Positions 1-4,864 of a stretch of 6,039 bases of DNA are shown piece after piece. This stretch comes from Eubacteriales Family XIII. Incertae Sedis bacterium (GTDB taxonomy: Bacteria > Bacillota > Clostridia > Peptostreptococcales > Anaerovoracaceae): NCBI GenBank assembly GCA_031263875.1, contig JAISEX010000105.1, positions 1 to 6,039 on the forward strand. The letters are read 5' to 3'. The notes below the pieces were generated by a model, which saw nothing but the letters and a program-made list of their open reading frames with translations, ran no database searches and had not been told where the DNA came from. Made by a program: the position numbers and the translations under genes. The number at the start of each line of letters is the position of its first letter. The first letter of the stretch is position 1.

Positions 1-4
1 GTAC

Positions 5-1087
5 TTACCTCCTTGCCGCTTCGAATTCCTTCATGAATTCGACGAGTAACTTGACGCCTTCCGCCGGGAACGCGTTGTAGATGCTGGCGCGCATGCCGCC
101 GACGGAGCGGTGCCCCTTCAGTTCGACCAGGCCCTTTGCCGCCGCTTCTTTGATGAATTCCTTGTTCAGCTCGTCATCGGGCGTTACAAACGGGATATTC
201 ATAAGCGAGCGGTCTTTCGGCACCACCGTGCCGGAGAACAGCGACGAGGAATCGAGGAAATCGTAGAGCAGCGCGGCCTTGTCCTCGTTCATCTTCTGTA
301 TCGCGCCGATGCCGCCCAGATCGCGTATCCACTCGTAGACGAGTTTGCAGATGTAGATCGAATAGGCCGGCGGCGTATTATACAGGGAATCGTTGTCCGC
401 GTGTATCGCGTAATTGAACATGGTCGGCGTAATGTCCAGCGCGTGGCCGATAAGGTCTTCGCGTATAATGACGACGGTCACACCGGCCGGGCCCATATTC
501 TTCTGCGCGCCGGCAAAGATCAGCCCGAAACGGCTCACATCCACCGCCTCGGAGAGGATGTTGGACGACATATCCGCTACCAGCGGAATACCGCCCGTGT
601 CCGGAAGCTGAGTATAACGCGTGCCTTCTATCGTATTGTTCATGCAGATGTAGAAGTAGTCGGCCTTCGGGTCAAATTTAGTCTTGTCGAATTCCGGGAT
701 GCGGTTGAAGTTCGTGTCTTTCGACGAAGCGACGACGTTGGCGCTGCCGTAGCGCGCGGCTTCCTTGATGGCCTTCGACGACCAACTGCCCGTGTCGATA
801 AAGTCAGCCGATTTTGACGCGCCGAAAAGGTTGAGCGGCACCATGGCAAACTGCGACGACGCGCCGCCCTGCAAAAAGAGGACGCGGTAATTTTCGGGGA
901 TCCCCATCAGTTCCCGCAAAAGCGATTCGGCGCCCGTAATGATCTCCTCGTACGCTTTCGAACGATGGCTCATCTCCATTACCGACATACCGGTACCGGC
1001 GTAATCAGTCATTTCGCGCTGCGCTTTTTCAAGCACCGGAAGCGGAAGCATGGACGGCCCCGCCGAAAAATTGTAAACTCTGCTCAT
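5..1087 (-). CDS. serC: Phosphoserine aminotransferase (SerC)
   Basis: This cytoplasmic PLP-dependent class V aminotransferase converts 3-phosphohydroxypyruvate and glutamate to O-phosphoserine and 2-oxoglutarate, the second step of serine biosynthesis. The 360-residue product has the usual family length. It opens with the typical YNFSAGPSMLP. Trp102 in the TGSWSSKA segment matches the Trp that stacks on PLP, Asp172 lies in VADMSSNILS, and the Schiff-base lysine is K196 in GAQKNMGPAG. The C-terminal GHRSVGGMRASIYNAF (325-340) carries the His/Arg residues that bind the substrate phosphate and carboxylate. All expected catalytic residues appear present. The start is supported by GAGGAG (CTCCTC on the plus strand, 1096-1101) 8 nt upstream, inside the end of the preceding gene. 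It is the last visible gene of the serA-DUF1015-serC unit, 5 nt after the DUF1015 stop. Its own stop lies 4 nt from the window edge, so no terminator can be seen. Confidence 0.97.
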   Translation of the reverse strand: MSRVYNFSAGPSMLPLPVLEKAQREMTDYAGTGMSVMEMSHRSKAYEEIITGAESLLRELMGIPENYRVLFLQGGASSQFAMVPLNLFGASKSADFIDTGSWSSKAIKEAARYGSANVVASSKDTNFNRIPEFDKTKFDPKADYFYICMNNTIEGTRYTQLPDTGGIPLVADMSSNILSEAVDVSRFGLIFAGAQKNMGPAGVTVVIIREDLIGHALDITPTMFNYAIHADNDSLYNTPPAYSIYICKLVYEWIRDLGGIGAIQKMNEDKAALLYDFLDSSSLFSGTVVPKDRSLMNIPFVTPDDELNKEFIKEAAAKGLVELKGHRSVGGMRASIYNAFPAEGVKLLVEFMKEFEAARR

Positions 1088-1092
1088 TACTA

Positions 1093-2337
1093 TTACTCCT
1101 CTCTAAAACTATGCACGAATAAACCGCTTCTCAATTTCGGTTCAAACCATGTGGATTTCGGTGGCATGATCTTTCCCGCGTCAGCGACCGAGAGCAATTC
1201 CGCTATCGTCGTCGCGTACATCGAAAATGCGACCCTCATATCCGAATTTGCCCGTTTTTCGAGCTCGGACAAGCCGCGTATACCGCCGACAAAATCTATT
1301 CTTTTGTCCGTCCGCGGGTCCTCGATGCCGAGGATCGGCCCCAGCAGCTCGTTTTGCAGGATCGAAATGTCGAGATCCGCAACGACGTCGCCGGTGTCCG
1401 CCCGGTCCGCTTTGCAGCTCAGCACATACCACTGGCCATCAAGATACATGCCGACCTCATGCCGTGTGCGCGGCGCGTACGCTTCGTCCGCCCTTGCGAT
1501 ATCGAACCATTTGCCGACCTTCGCGAGAAATTCGTCCGCGGACAAGCCCGCCAGATCCTTCACAACGCGGTTATACGGCAGAATGGCGAGATCCTCATCC
1601 GGGAACAAGACCGTCAGGAAGAAGTTAAATTCCTCCTCGCCCGTCAGATTCCGCGCCGCGTCCCTCCGCTTCGTACCGACCTTCACGGCCGACGCGGAAC
1701 GGTGATGACCATCCGCAATGTAGAACGCGTCGATCTTCTCGAATTCCAATTCGAGCGCCGCGATATTCTCCGAATCCGAAACGACCCACAGAATATGCTG
1801 TATGCCGTCGCCGCTCGTAAAATTATAAACGGGATCAGCTTCGCGTACAACCCTTTCGATAACGGCGCTGACGGGCCCGCTTTTCCGGTAGGTGAGGAAT
1901 ACCGGCTCCGTGTGCGCGTCGCAGGCGTCGAAATGGTTGATGCGGTCGATTTCCTTCTCAACGCGCGTGAGTTCGTGTTTCTTTATGTGACCGGAGGCGT
2001 AATCGTCGATGGAAGCGCAGCCGACGAGCCCCGTCTGCACGCGTCCGTCCATAATTTCGCGATAGACGTAAAAACAGGGGGCGCCGTCCTGCGTCAGCGA
2101 ACCCTCATCGAGCATATCATAGAGGTTCTTGCGCGCCGTCTGATAGACGACGGGACTGTACGGATCGACGCTGTCGTCAAGGTCGATCTCGGAGCGTGAA
2201 ATATGCAGAAAGGAGAGGGGATCCGCCCCCATCTCTTTCGCTTCCTTCCTGTTCATAACGTCGTAGGGCAGCGCGGATATCCGTTCCGCGAGCCCCTCGG
2301 CCGGGCGTATGCCCCTAAACGGTTTGAATCGTGGCAT
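1093..2337 (-). CDS. DUF1015 family protein (COG4198-like), serine-operon associated
   Basis: This 414-residue protein belongs to the uncharacterised DUF1015 family, and its length is typical. Recognisable family blocks are KPFRGIRP near the N-terminus, ALPYDVM (22-28), KKHELTRVEKEIDR (119-132), the signature FYIADGHHRSAS (205-216), YNRVV (255-259) and a C-terminal MPPKSTWFEPK (391-401) followed by GLFVH. There is no signal peptide or membrane segment, so it is probably cytoplasmic. Its biochemical function is not established. The DGHHR signature resembles the G-x-H-R motif of ParB/sulfiredoxin-fold proteins, a group that includes an archaeal ADP-dependent serine kinase; this resemblance is my inference. 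The gene sits between serA (3 nt gap) and serC (5 nt gap) on one transcript, which suggests a role in serine or phosphoserine metabolism. Its ribosome binding site GGAGG (plus strand CCTCC, 2348-2352) lies inside the 3' end of serA, 10 nt from the ATG, so translational coupling is likely. Confidence 0.93.
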   Translation of the reverse strand: MPRFKPFRGIRPAEGLAERISALPYDVMNRKEAKEMGADPLSFLHISRSEIDLDDSVDPYSPVVYQTARKNLYDMLDEGSLTQDGAPCFYVYREIMDGRVQTGLVGCASIDDYASGHIKKHELTRVEKEIDRINHFDACDAHTEPVFLTYRKSGPVSAVIERVVREADPVYNFTSGDGIQHILWVVSDSENIAALELEFEKIDAFYIADGHHRSASAVKVGTKRRDAARNLTGEEEFNFFLTVLFPDEDLAILPYNRVVKDLAGLSADEFLAKVGKWFDIARADEAYAPRTRHEVGMYLDGQWYVLSCKADRADTGDVVADLDISILQNELLGPILGIEDPRTDKRIDFVGGIRGLSELEKRANSDMRVAFSMYATTIAELLSVADAGKIMPPKSTWFEPKLRSGLFVHSFREE

Positions 2338-2340
2338 GCC

Positions 2341-3258
2341 TTACTTTCCTCCCAATTCCTGCTCGATAATACCGACGACTTCCGCGCCGATCTTCTGCTG
2401 GGCTTCTTTCGTCGAAGCGCCGATATGCGGCGTCAGCGAGATGCGCTCATGCGTCAGGATACGCTCGTCCTTCGGCGGTTCGGTTTCAAAGACGTCGAGC
2501 GCCGCCGCCGCGATCTTCCCCGAATCAAGCGCCGCAAGCAGTGCTTCCTCGTCCACCACGCCGCCGCGGGCGCAGTTGATAAGATACGCGCCGTCTTTCA
2601 TCTGCGCAAATTCCGCCGCGCCGATCAGCGCGCCGTTTTCCTTATCCGCCGGCACATGCAGCGAAATGAAATCGGAACCCGAAAGGATATCCGCAAACGA
2701 ACGGTACTCGAAATCGTCATAGCCGTCCTTCTTGCCGCTGCGTGAATTATAGACCACGTTCATCCCGATGGCGCGCGCGATGCGGGCCGTTTCCCGCGCG
2801 ATGCGTCCAAAACCGATCAGTCCGAGCGTCTTGCCCTGCAGCTCGTGTCCCGTATACTTTTTCTTTTCCCACGCGCCCGCGCGCATCGTTACATTAGCGA
2901 TAAAGATGTGGCGCGCAACGGCAAACATATGTCCGACCGCGAGCTCCGCGACCGCGTTACTGCTCGCCGCGGGCGTGTTTCTTACCGTTATGCCAAGCTG
3001 TTTCGCGTAATTCACGTCGATATTGTCCACACCGACGCCGCCGCGTATAATAAGCGATAACGCGCCGGTCTGCGCCGCGCCGTCGAGGATTTCCTTCGTG
3101 ACTTTCGTCGCCGAACGGACGACGATCACATTAAAATCCTTCACCTGCTCGCAGAGTTCCTCCGGCGGATAAAACTGTGTGGCAACCTCGTGGCCGGCTG
3201 AGCGGAGCGCTTCCGCCGCGCCTTTATCAATGCCGTCGGTTATCAATATTTTTGCCAT
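2341..3258 (-). CDS. serA: D-3-phosphoglycerate dehydrogenase, short form without ACT domain (SerA)
   Basis: This member of the D-isomer-specific 2-hydroxyacid dehydrogenase family oxidises 3-phosphoglycerate to 3-phosphohydroxypyruvate, the first step of serine synthesis. The 305 residues cover only the catalytic and nucleotide-binding domains. Forms with the C-terminal ACT (and ASB) domains are usually about 400-530 residues, so ACT-based feedback inhibition by serine is not expected. The substrate region shows VVRSATKVTKEIL (46-58) and RGGVGVDNID (72-81). The Rossmann glycine motif is GFGRIA (149-154). The catalytic triad is R231 (NCARGGVVD), E260 (DVFETEP) and H278 (TPHIGAST). The end of beta strand 2 reads VVYNSRS (168-174), with no acidic residue where NAD-dependent enzymes usually have Asp, so NADP use is possible. 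The start is fixed by GGAGG (plus strand CCTCC, 3265-3269) 6 nt upstream. It is the first gene of the operon. A related hydroxypyruvate or glyoxylate reductase is the main alternative, but the serC neighbour favours SerA. Confidence 0.93.
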   Translation of the reverse strand: MAKILITDGIDKGAAEALRSAGHEVATQFYPPEELCEQVKDFNVIVVRSATKVTKEILDGAAQTGALSLIIRGGVGVDNIDVNYAKQLGITVRNTPAASSNAVAELAVGHMFAVARHIFIANVTMRAGAWEKKKYTGHELQGKTLGLIGFGRIARETARIARAIGMNVVYNSRSGKKDGYDDFEYRSFADILSGSDFISLHVPADKENGALIGAAEFAQMKDGAYLINCARGGVVDEEALLAALDSGKIAAAALDVFETEPPKDERILTHERISLTPHIGASTKEAQQKIGAEVVGIIEQELGGK

Positions 3259-3264
3259 AATACA

Positions 3265-3269
3265 CCTCC
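3265..3269 (-). promoter_or_regulatory. Ribosome binding site of serA
   Basis: The minus strand reads GGAGGTG here, followed by TATTATGGC, which places GGAGG 6 nt before the serA ATG. It decides the start of serA. Confidence 0.85.
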
Positions 3270-3295
3270 ATCATATCGGCCCGCGGCCGCTTCTT

Positions 3296-3324
3296 TCGAG
3301 AGGACGCGCGCGCCCCTGGCTCGA
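3296..3324 (-). promoter_or_regulatory. GC-rich hairpin in the serA 5' leader
   Basis: TCGAG (3296-3300) pairs with CTCGA (3320-3324). After a two-base bulge (3318-3319), AGG (3301-3303) can pair with CCT (3315-3317), closing a loop rich in alternating CG. No U tract follows on either strand, so it is not an intrinsic terminator. If the serA promoter lies near 3345, this structure would be in the untranslated leader about 40-65 nt upstream of the start codon. A regulatory role is inferred only from its position. Confidence 0.35.
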
Positions 3325-3343
3325 ATCTTTCCTTACTAAGCAT

Positions 3344-3349
3344 ATAATA
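3344..3349 (-). promoter_or_regulatory. Putative -10 element for the serA operon
   Basis: The minus strand reads TATTAT here (5 of 6 matches to TATAAT) in an AT-rich island within GC-rich sequence, about 85 nt upstream of serA. An overlapping alternative is TATATG, with TTGTAG 16 nt upstream. No good -35 lies at 17 nt spacing, so the exact promoter is uncertain. The plus strand also reads TATAAT at 3343-3348 but has no -35. Confidence 0.35.
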
Positions 3350-3523
3350 GAGAGAACACCTGCTACAATTGACCAAATGTCACTGTTATTGCACAAAAAC
3401 CGCCCGTTTTGGCACTGCGGGAAATAAGCGGCGCAAAAGCGCGGAAAATGTCTGGTGAAGTGTAACGATTTTGACTGGATATGATGCCGCTCCCGTCATC
3501 GTCATCATTGCAAACATGCGCCT

Positions 3524-3541
3524 CATTTTTCCGCAAAAATG
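3524..3541. repeat. Perfect 7-bp inverted repeat just upstream of the rplU promoter
   Basis: CATTTTT (3524-3530) and AAAAATG (3535-3541) are perfect inverted copies separated by CCGC. The repeat ends three bases before the -35 element at 3545, the location of an UP element (the A/T tracts would suit this) or of a repressor or activator operator. It is unlikely to be a terminator, because the stem is mostly A-T and has no U tract after it. Confidence 0.4.
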
Positions 3542-3544
3542 CAC

Positions 3545-3574
3545 TTTACAGGAATAGTCTTTGTGTGGTAAAAT
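3545..3574 (+). promoter_or_regulatory. Sigma-A-type promoter for rplU-rpmA(-obg)
   Basis: The -35 element TTTACA (3545-3550) and the -10 element TAAAAT (3569-3574) are separated by 18 bp. Each matches consensus at 5 of 6 positions. TGG directly before the -10 forms an extended -10 (TGN). A/T tracts lie upstream. Transcription would be expected to start near 3580-3582, giving a leader of about 85 nt before rplU. Confidence 0.75.
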
Positions 3575-3577
3575 ATT

Positions 3578-3660
3578 TGTCTGTGAGCCGCACAGACAGG
3601 GTTATGAAAAATGGGCAGAGGAGCGCGTTTACCCCGATGGCGAGCCCGGATAAACGGAGG
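3578..3660 (+). ncRNA. Structured 5' leader of rplU (candidate L21-type leader)
   Basis: A perfect 8-bp hairpin, TGTCTGTG (3578-3585) with CACAGACA (3591-3598) and a 5-nt loop AGCCG, begins at the predicted 5' end of the mRNA. A second stem pairs CGTTTA (3626-3631) with TAAACG (3651-3656), with an inner CCG/CGG stem (3634-3636 with 3647-3649). The last base of the second stem is the first G of the GGAGG ribosome binding site, so folding could affect translation. Rfam describes L21 leaders in Bacillota as autoregulatory elements. Assignment to that family is by position and structure only, since I could not run a covariance search. Confidence 0.5.
3656..3660 (+). promoter_or_regulatory. Ribosome binding site of rplU
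   Basis: GGAGG lies 6 nt before the ATG at 3667. This selects that ATG over the long upstream in-frame extension, including ATG 3604, which has no such site and would add non-L21 sequence. Confidence 0.85.
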
Positions 3661-3666
3661 AAGCAG

Positions 3667-4473
3667 ATGTACGCAATTTTTAAAACAGGCGGCAAACAGT
3701 ACAAGGTCCAGGCCGGAGATGTGCTGCGGGTCGAGAAGCTCGGCGCGGAAGCCGGGAAACAGATCACGTTCGACACGGTTCTTGCGATCAGCAACGACAA
3801 GGAACTGAAGACGGGAACGCCGTATCTCGACGCGGCGACGGTGACGGCGAATGTCCTTTCCGAGGGCAAGGCCGATAAGATCATCGTATTCAAGTATAAG
3901 GCGAAGAAGGATTACCGCAAGAAGAGCGGTCACCGGCAGCCGTATACGGAGATCGAGATCGAAAGTTTCGAGCTTGACGGCGCTGTCGTAGCCAAGAAGG
4001 AAAAGAAGGCCGCAAAGAAGCCGGCGAAGAAGACCGACGAGACCGATCCCGCTGAGGCGGAAGCGGCGGCGGAAGATAAAACGGCGAGCGAAGTTACCGC
4101 CACGGAACCGGCGGTAGCGGATGACGCAAAGACGAAAAAAACGGCGGAACCCGTAGCGGAAGAAGCCGTGACTGCGGAAGAAAAGCCGAAGGCGAAGAAA
4201 AAGCCCGCGGCCAAGAAGCCCGCTGAAGAAAAGGCCGAAACGTCCGCAGAAGAATCTACGGAAGAAAAACCGAAGGCAAAGAGAAAACCCGCGGCGAAGA
4301 AATCCGCTGATGAAAAAGACGCGGCGCCCGCTCAGGAAGCGGCGGACGCGGAAGAAAAGCCGAAGCCAAAGAAAAAGCCCGCAGCGAAGAAGCCCGCCGA
4401 AGAAAAGGCCGAGGCGCCCGCGGCGGAAACTGAAAAACCGGTAGTTGAAACAGAAGCTGAAACGGCTGAGTAA
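3667..4473 (+). CDS. rplU: Large ribosomal subunit protein bL21 with a long Lys/Ala/Pro/Glu-rich C-terminal extension
   Basis: bL21 is a 50S protein that binds 23S rRNA. Residues 1-105 form a complete, ordinary L21: MYAIFKTGGKQYKVQAGDV at the start, FKYKAKKDYRKKSGHRQPYT (75-94) as the conserved basic rRNA-binding segment, and TEIEIESFELDG at the end. The usual length is about 103 residues; this protein has 268. Residues 106-268 form a low-complexity tail alternating Lys/Pro/Ala blocks with Glu/Ala blocks. It contains three repeats starting at residues 171, 199 and 229, each with EEKPK followed by a KPAAKK block, and an earlier degenerate KKAAKKPAKK (113-122). The tail resembles histone-H1-like or HU-tail sequence and is probably disordered. 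It stays in frame, with no sign of a frameshift. TAA is followed at once by an in-frame TAG and soon by another TAA. The start is set by GGAGG at 3656-3660 and by homology. Confidence 0.96.
   Translation: MYAIFKTGGKQYKVQAGDVLRVEKLGAEAGKQITFDTVLAISNDKELKTGTPYLDAATVTANVLSEGKADKIIVFKYKAKKDYRKKSGHRQPYTEIEIESFELDGAVVAKKEKKAAKKPAKKTDETDPAEAEAAAEDKTASEVTATEPAVADDAKTKKTAEPVAEEAVTAEEKPKAKKKPAAKKPAEEKAETSAEESTEEKPKAKRKPAAKKSADEKDAAPAQEAADAEEKPKPKKKPAAKKPAEEKAEAPAAETEKPVVETEAETAE
4177..4434 (+). repeat. Three tandem repeats coding the L21 tail
   Basis: Three units begin at 4177, 4261 and 4351 (84 and 90 nt apart). Each encodes a 19-residue core of the form EEKPKxKxKPAAKKxAxEK followed by a variable Ala/Glu/Ser linker. 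The copies differ at several synonymous positions, such as GAAGAAAAG against GAAGAAAAA and GCG against GCA. The duplication therefore looks old, with the peptide pattern kept, rather than recent. Confidence 0.85.
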
Positions 4474-4495
4474 TAGCTGAATAATAGATAAAAGC

Positions 4496-4500
4496 GAGGT
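4496..4500 (+). promoter_or_regulatory. Ribosome binding site of rpmA
   Basis: GAGGT lies 6 nt before the ATG at 4507. Because this is the only site, translation starts at the short form of L27, and no upstream start adds an N-terminal extension. Confidence 0.75.
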
Positions 4501-4506
4501 AATATC

Positions 4507-4767
4507 ATGGCCAGTAAAAAAGGGGTAGGAAGTTCAAAGAACGGTCGCGAGAGTGAATCTAAACGGCTGGGAGTCAAGCGGAGCGACGGGCAGTACGTCA
4601 GCGCGGGCAGTATTTTGGTGCGGCAGCGCGGCACAAAGTTCCATCCTGGCAATAACGTCGGCATCGGCGGCGACGATACGCTTTTCGCGAAGATCGACGG
4701 CGACGTGAAGTTCGAGCGTTACGACAAGAAGCGCAAGCAGGTCAGCGTTTACGCCCAAGAAGCGTAA
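4507..4767 (+). CDS. rpmA: Large ribosomal subunit protein bL27, short (unextended) form
   Basis: bL27 is a 50S protein whose N-terminal tail reaches the peptidyl-transferase centre. The 86-residue product is the usual length and starts [40 protein letters not shown] and [20 protein letters not shown] cover the conserved body. In most Bacillota, L27 is made with a short extension ending in about LQFFA that the Prp protease removes. Here the start codon lies essentially at the mature N-terminus, so no processing is needed. The gap to rplU is only 33 nt, with no prp (ysxB) gene between them. The gene is co-oriented with rplU and probably on the same transcript. A terminator-like hairpin lies between its stop and obg. 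Confidence 0.97.
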   Translation: MASKKGVGSSKNGRESESKRLGVKRSDGQYVSAGSILVRQRGTKFHPGNNVGIGGDDTLFAKIDGDVKFERYDKKRKQVSVYAQEA

Positions 4768-4780
4768 ATTTAAACGAAAT

Positions 4781-4800
4781 GGCGCCTCACAAGTTTGAGG
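4781..4800 (+). promoter_or_regulatory. Upstream pairing element in the rpmA-obg spacer (candidate antiterminator)
   Basis: CCTCA (4785-4789) can pair with TGAGG (4796-4800), extended by a G-U pair, to form a small hairpin. The overlapping self-complementary GGCGCC (4781-4786) can instead pair with GGCGCC at 4839-4844 or with GGCGC at 4825-4829, the two arms of the downstream terminator. These pairings are mutually exclusive, which is the layout of an attenuator. The function is inferred from complementarity only. Confidence 0.35.
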
Positions 4801-4819
4801 TACCCAAAAGCAAGAGCGA

Positions 4820-4854
4820 TCGAGGGCGCAGGTATTCCGGCGCCTTTGATTTTT
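4820..4854 (+). terminator. Intrinsic-terminator-like hairpin between rpmA and obg
   Basis: TCGAGGGCGC (4820-4829) pairs over 10 positions with GCGCCTTTGA (4840-4849), counting two G-U pairs. After an A/G mismatch, GG and CC close a TATT loop. The stem is followed directly by five T residues (4850-4854). This fits a Rho-independent terminator of the ribosomal-protein unit. It ends only 10 nt before the obg ATG and abuts the obg ribosome binding site, so it either limits read-through into obg or acts as a regulated attenuator. No promoter for obg is visible between the hairpin and the start codon. Confidence 0.65.
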
Positions 4855-4855
4855 A

Positions 4856-4860
4856 GGGAG
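4856..4860 (+). promoter_or_regulatory. Ribosome binding site of obg
   Basis: GGGAG starts one base after the terminator U tract and lies 4 nt before the ATG at 4865. The spacing is short. Because it is so close to the hairpin, folding of the terminator could affect ribosome access as well as transcription. Confidence 0.6.
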
Positions 4861-4864
4861 ATAT

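Larger units (their letters stand above)
3259..3666. other. Divergent intergenic region between serA and rplU
   Basis: This stretch of about 400 bp contains no convincing gene. From left to right it holds the serA ribosome binding site, a GC-rich hairpin in the serA leader, an AT-richer block (about 3331-3400) that probably contains the serA promoter, and a stretch of weak short inverted repeats around 3403-3440 with no clear role. These are followed by an inverted repeat at 3524-3541, the rplU promoter and a structured rplU leader. The two operons diverge from it, so both sets of control elements must lie here. Confidence 0.85.

Noticed and set aside
110..817. Long plus-strand open frame opposite serC (235 codons)
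   Set aside because: It lies wholly antisense to a well-conserved serC, is rich in Arg/His/Val as expected for a GC-rich shadow frame, and shows no recognisable domain.
1354..2199. Plus-strand open frame of 281 codons opposite the DUF1015 gene
   Set aside because: It is antisense to a gene with intact family motifs throughout. Its composition is that of a shadow frame, and I see no ribosome binding site.
3226..3343. Minus-strand upstream frame starting at 3343 and overlapping the serA start
   Set aside because: It has no Shine-Dalgarno sequence, and its ATG overlaps or nearly touches the proposed serA -10, so it is probably not transcribed.
3377..3427. Possible 16-codon peptide MSLLLHKNRPFWHCGK on the plus strand
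   Set aside because: It has no ribosome binding site and no gene just downstream to be controlled by it. The nearby TATAAT (3343-3348) has no -35.
3471..3500. TTGACT at 3471 as a -35 for rplU
   Set aside because: No acceptable -10 lies 16-19 bp downstream. The TTTACA/TAAAAT pair further on is far better.
3481..3666. N-terminal extension of L21 from in-frame ATGs at 3481 or 3604
   Set aside because: The added residues do not resemble L21, they cross the promoter and leader hairpins, and GGAGG sits 6 nt before the ATG at 3667, where the L21 homology begins.
4177..4434. CRISPR-like or mobile repeat array
   Set aside because: The repeats are coding, in frame, unequal in spacing and diverged at synonymous sites. 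They belong to the L21 tail.
3930..4664. Antisense open frames rich in Ala, Ser and Phe opposite the L21 tail and L27
   Set aside because: They mirror the repetitive Lys/Glu/Ala coding sequence on the other strand, and the hydrophobic composition is a by-product of it.
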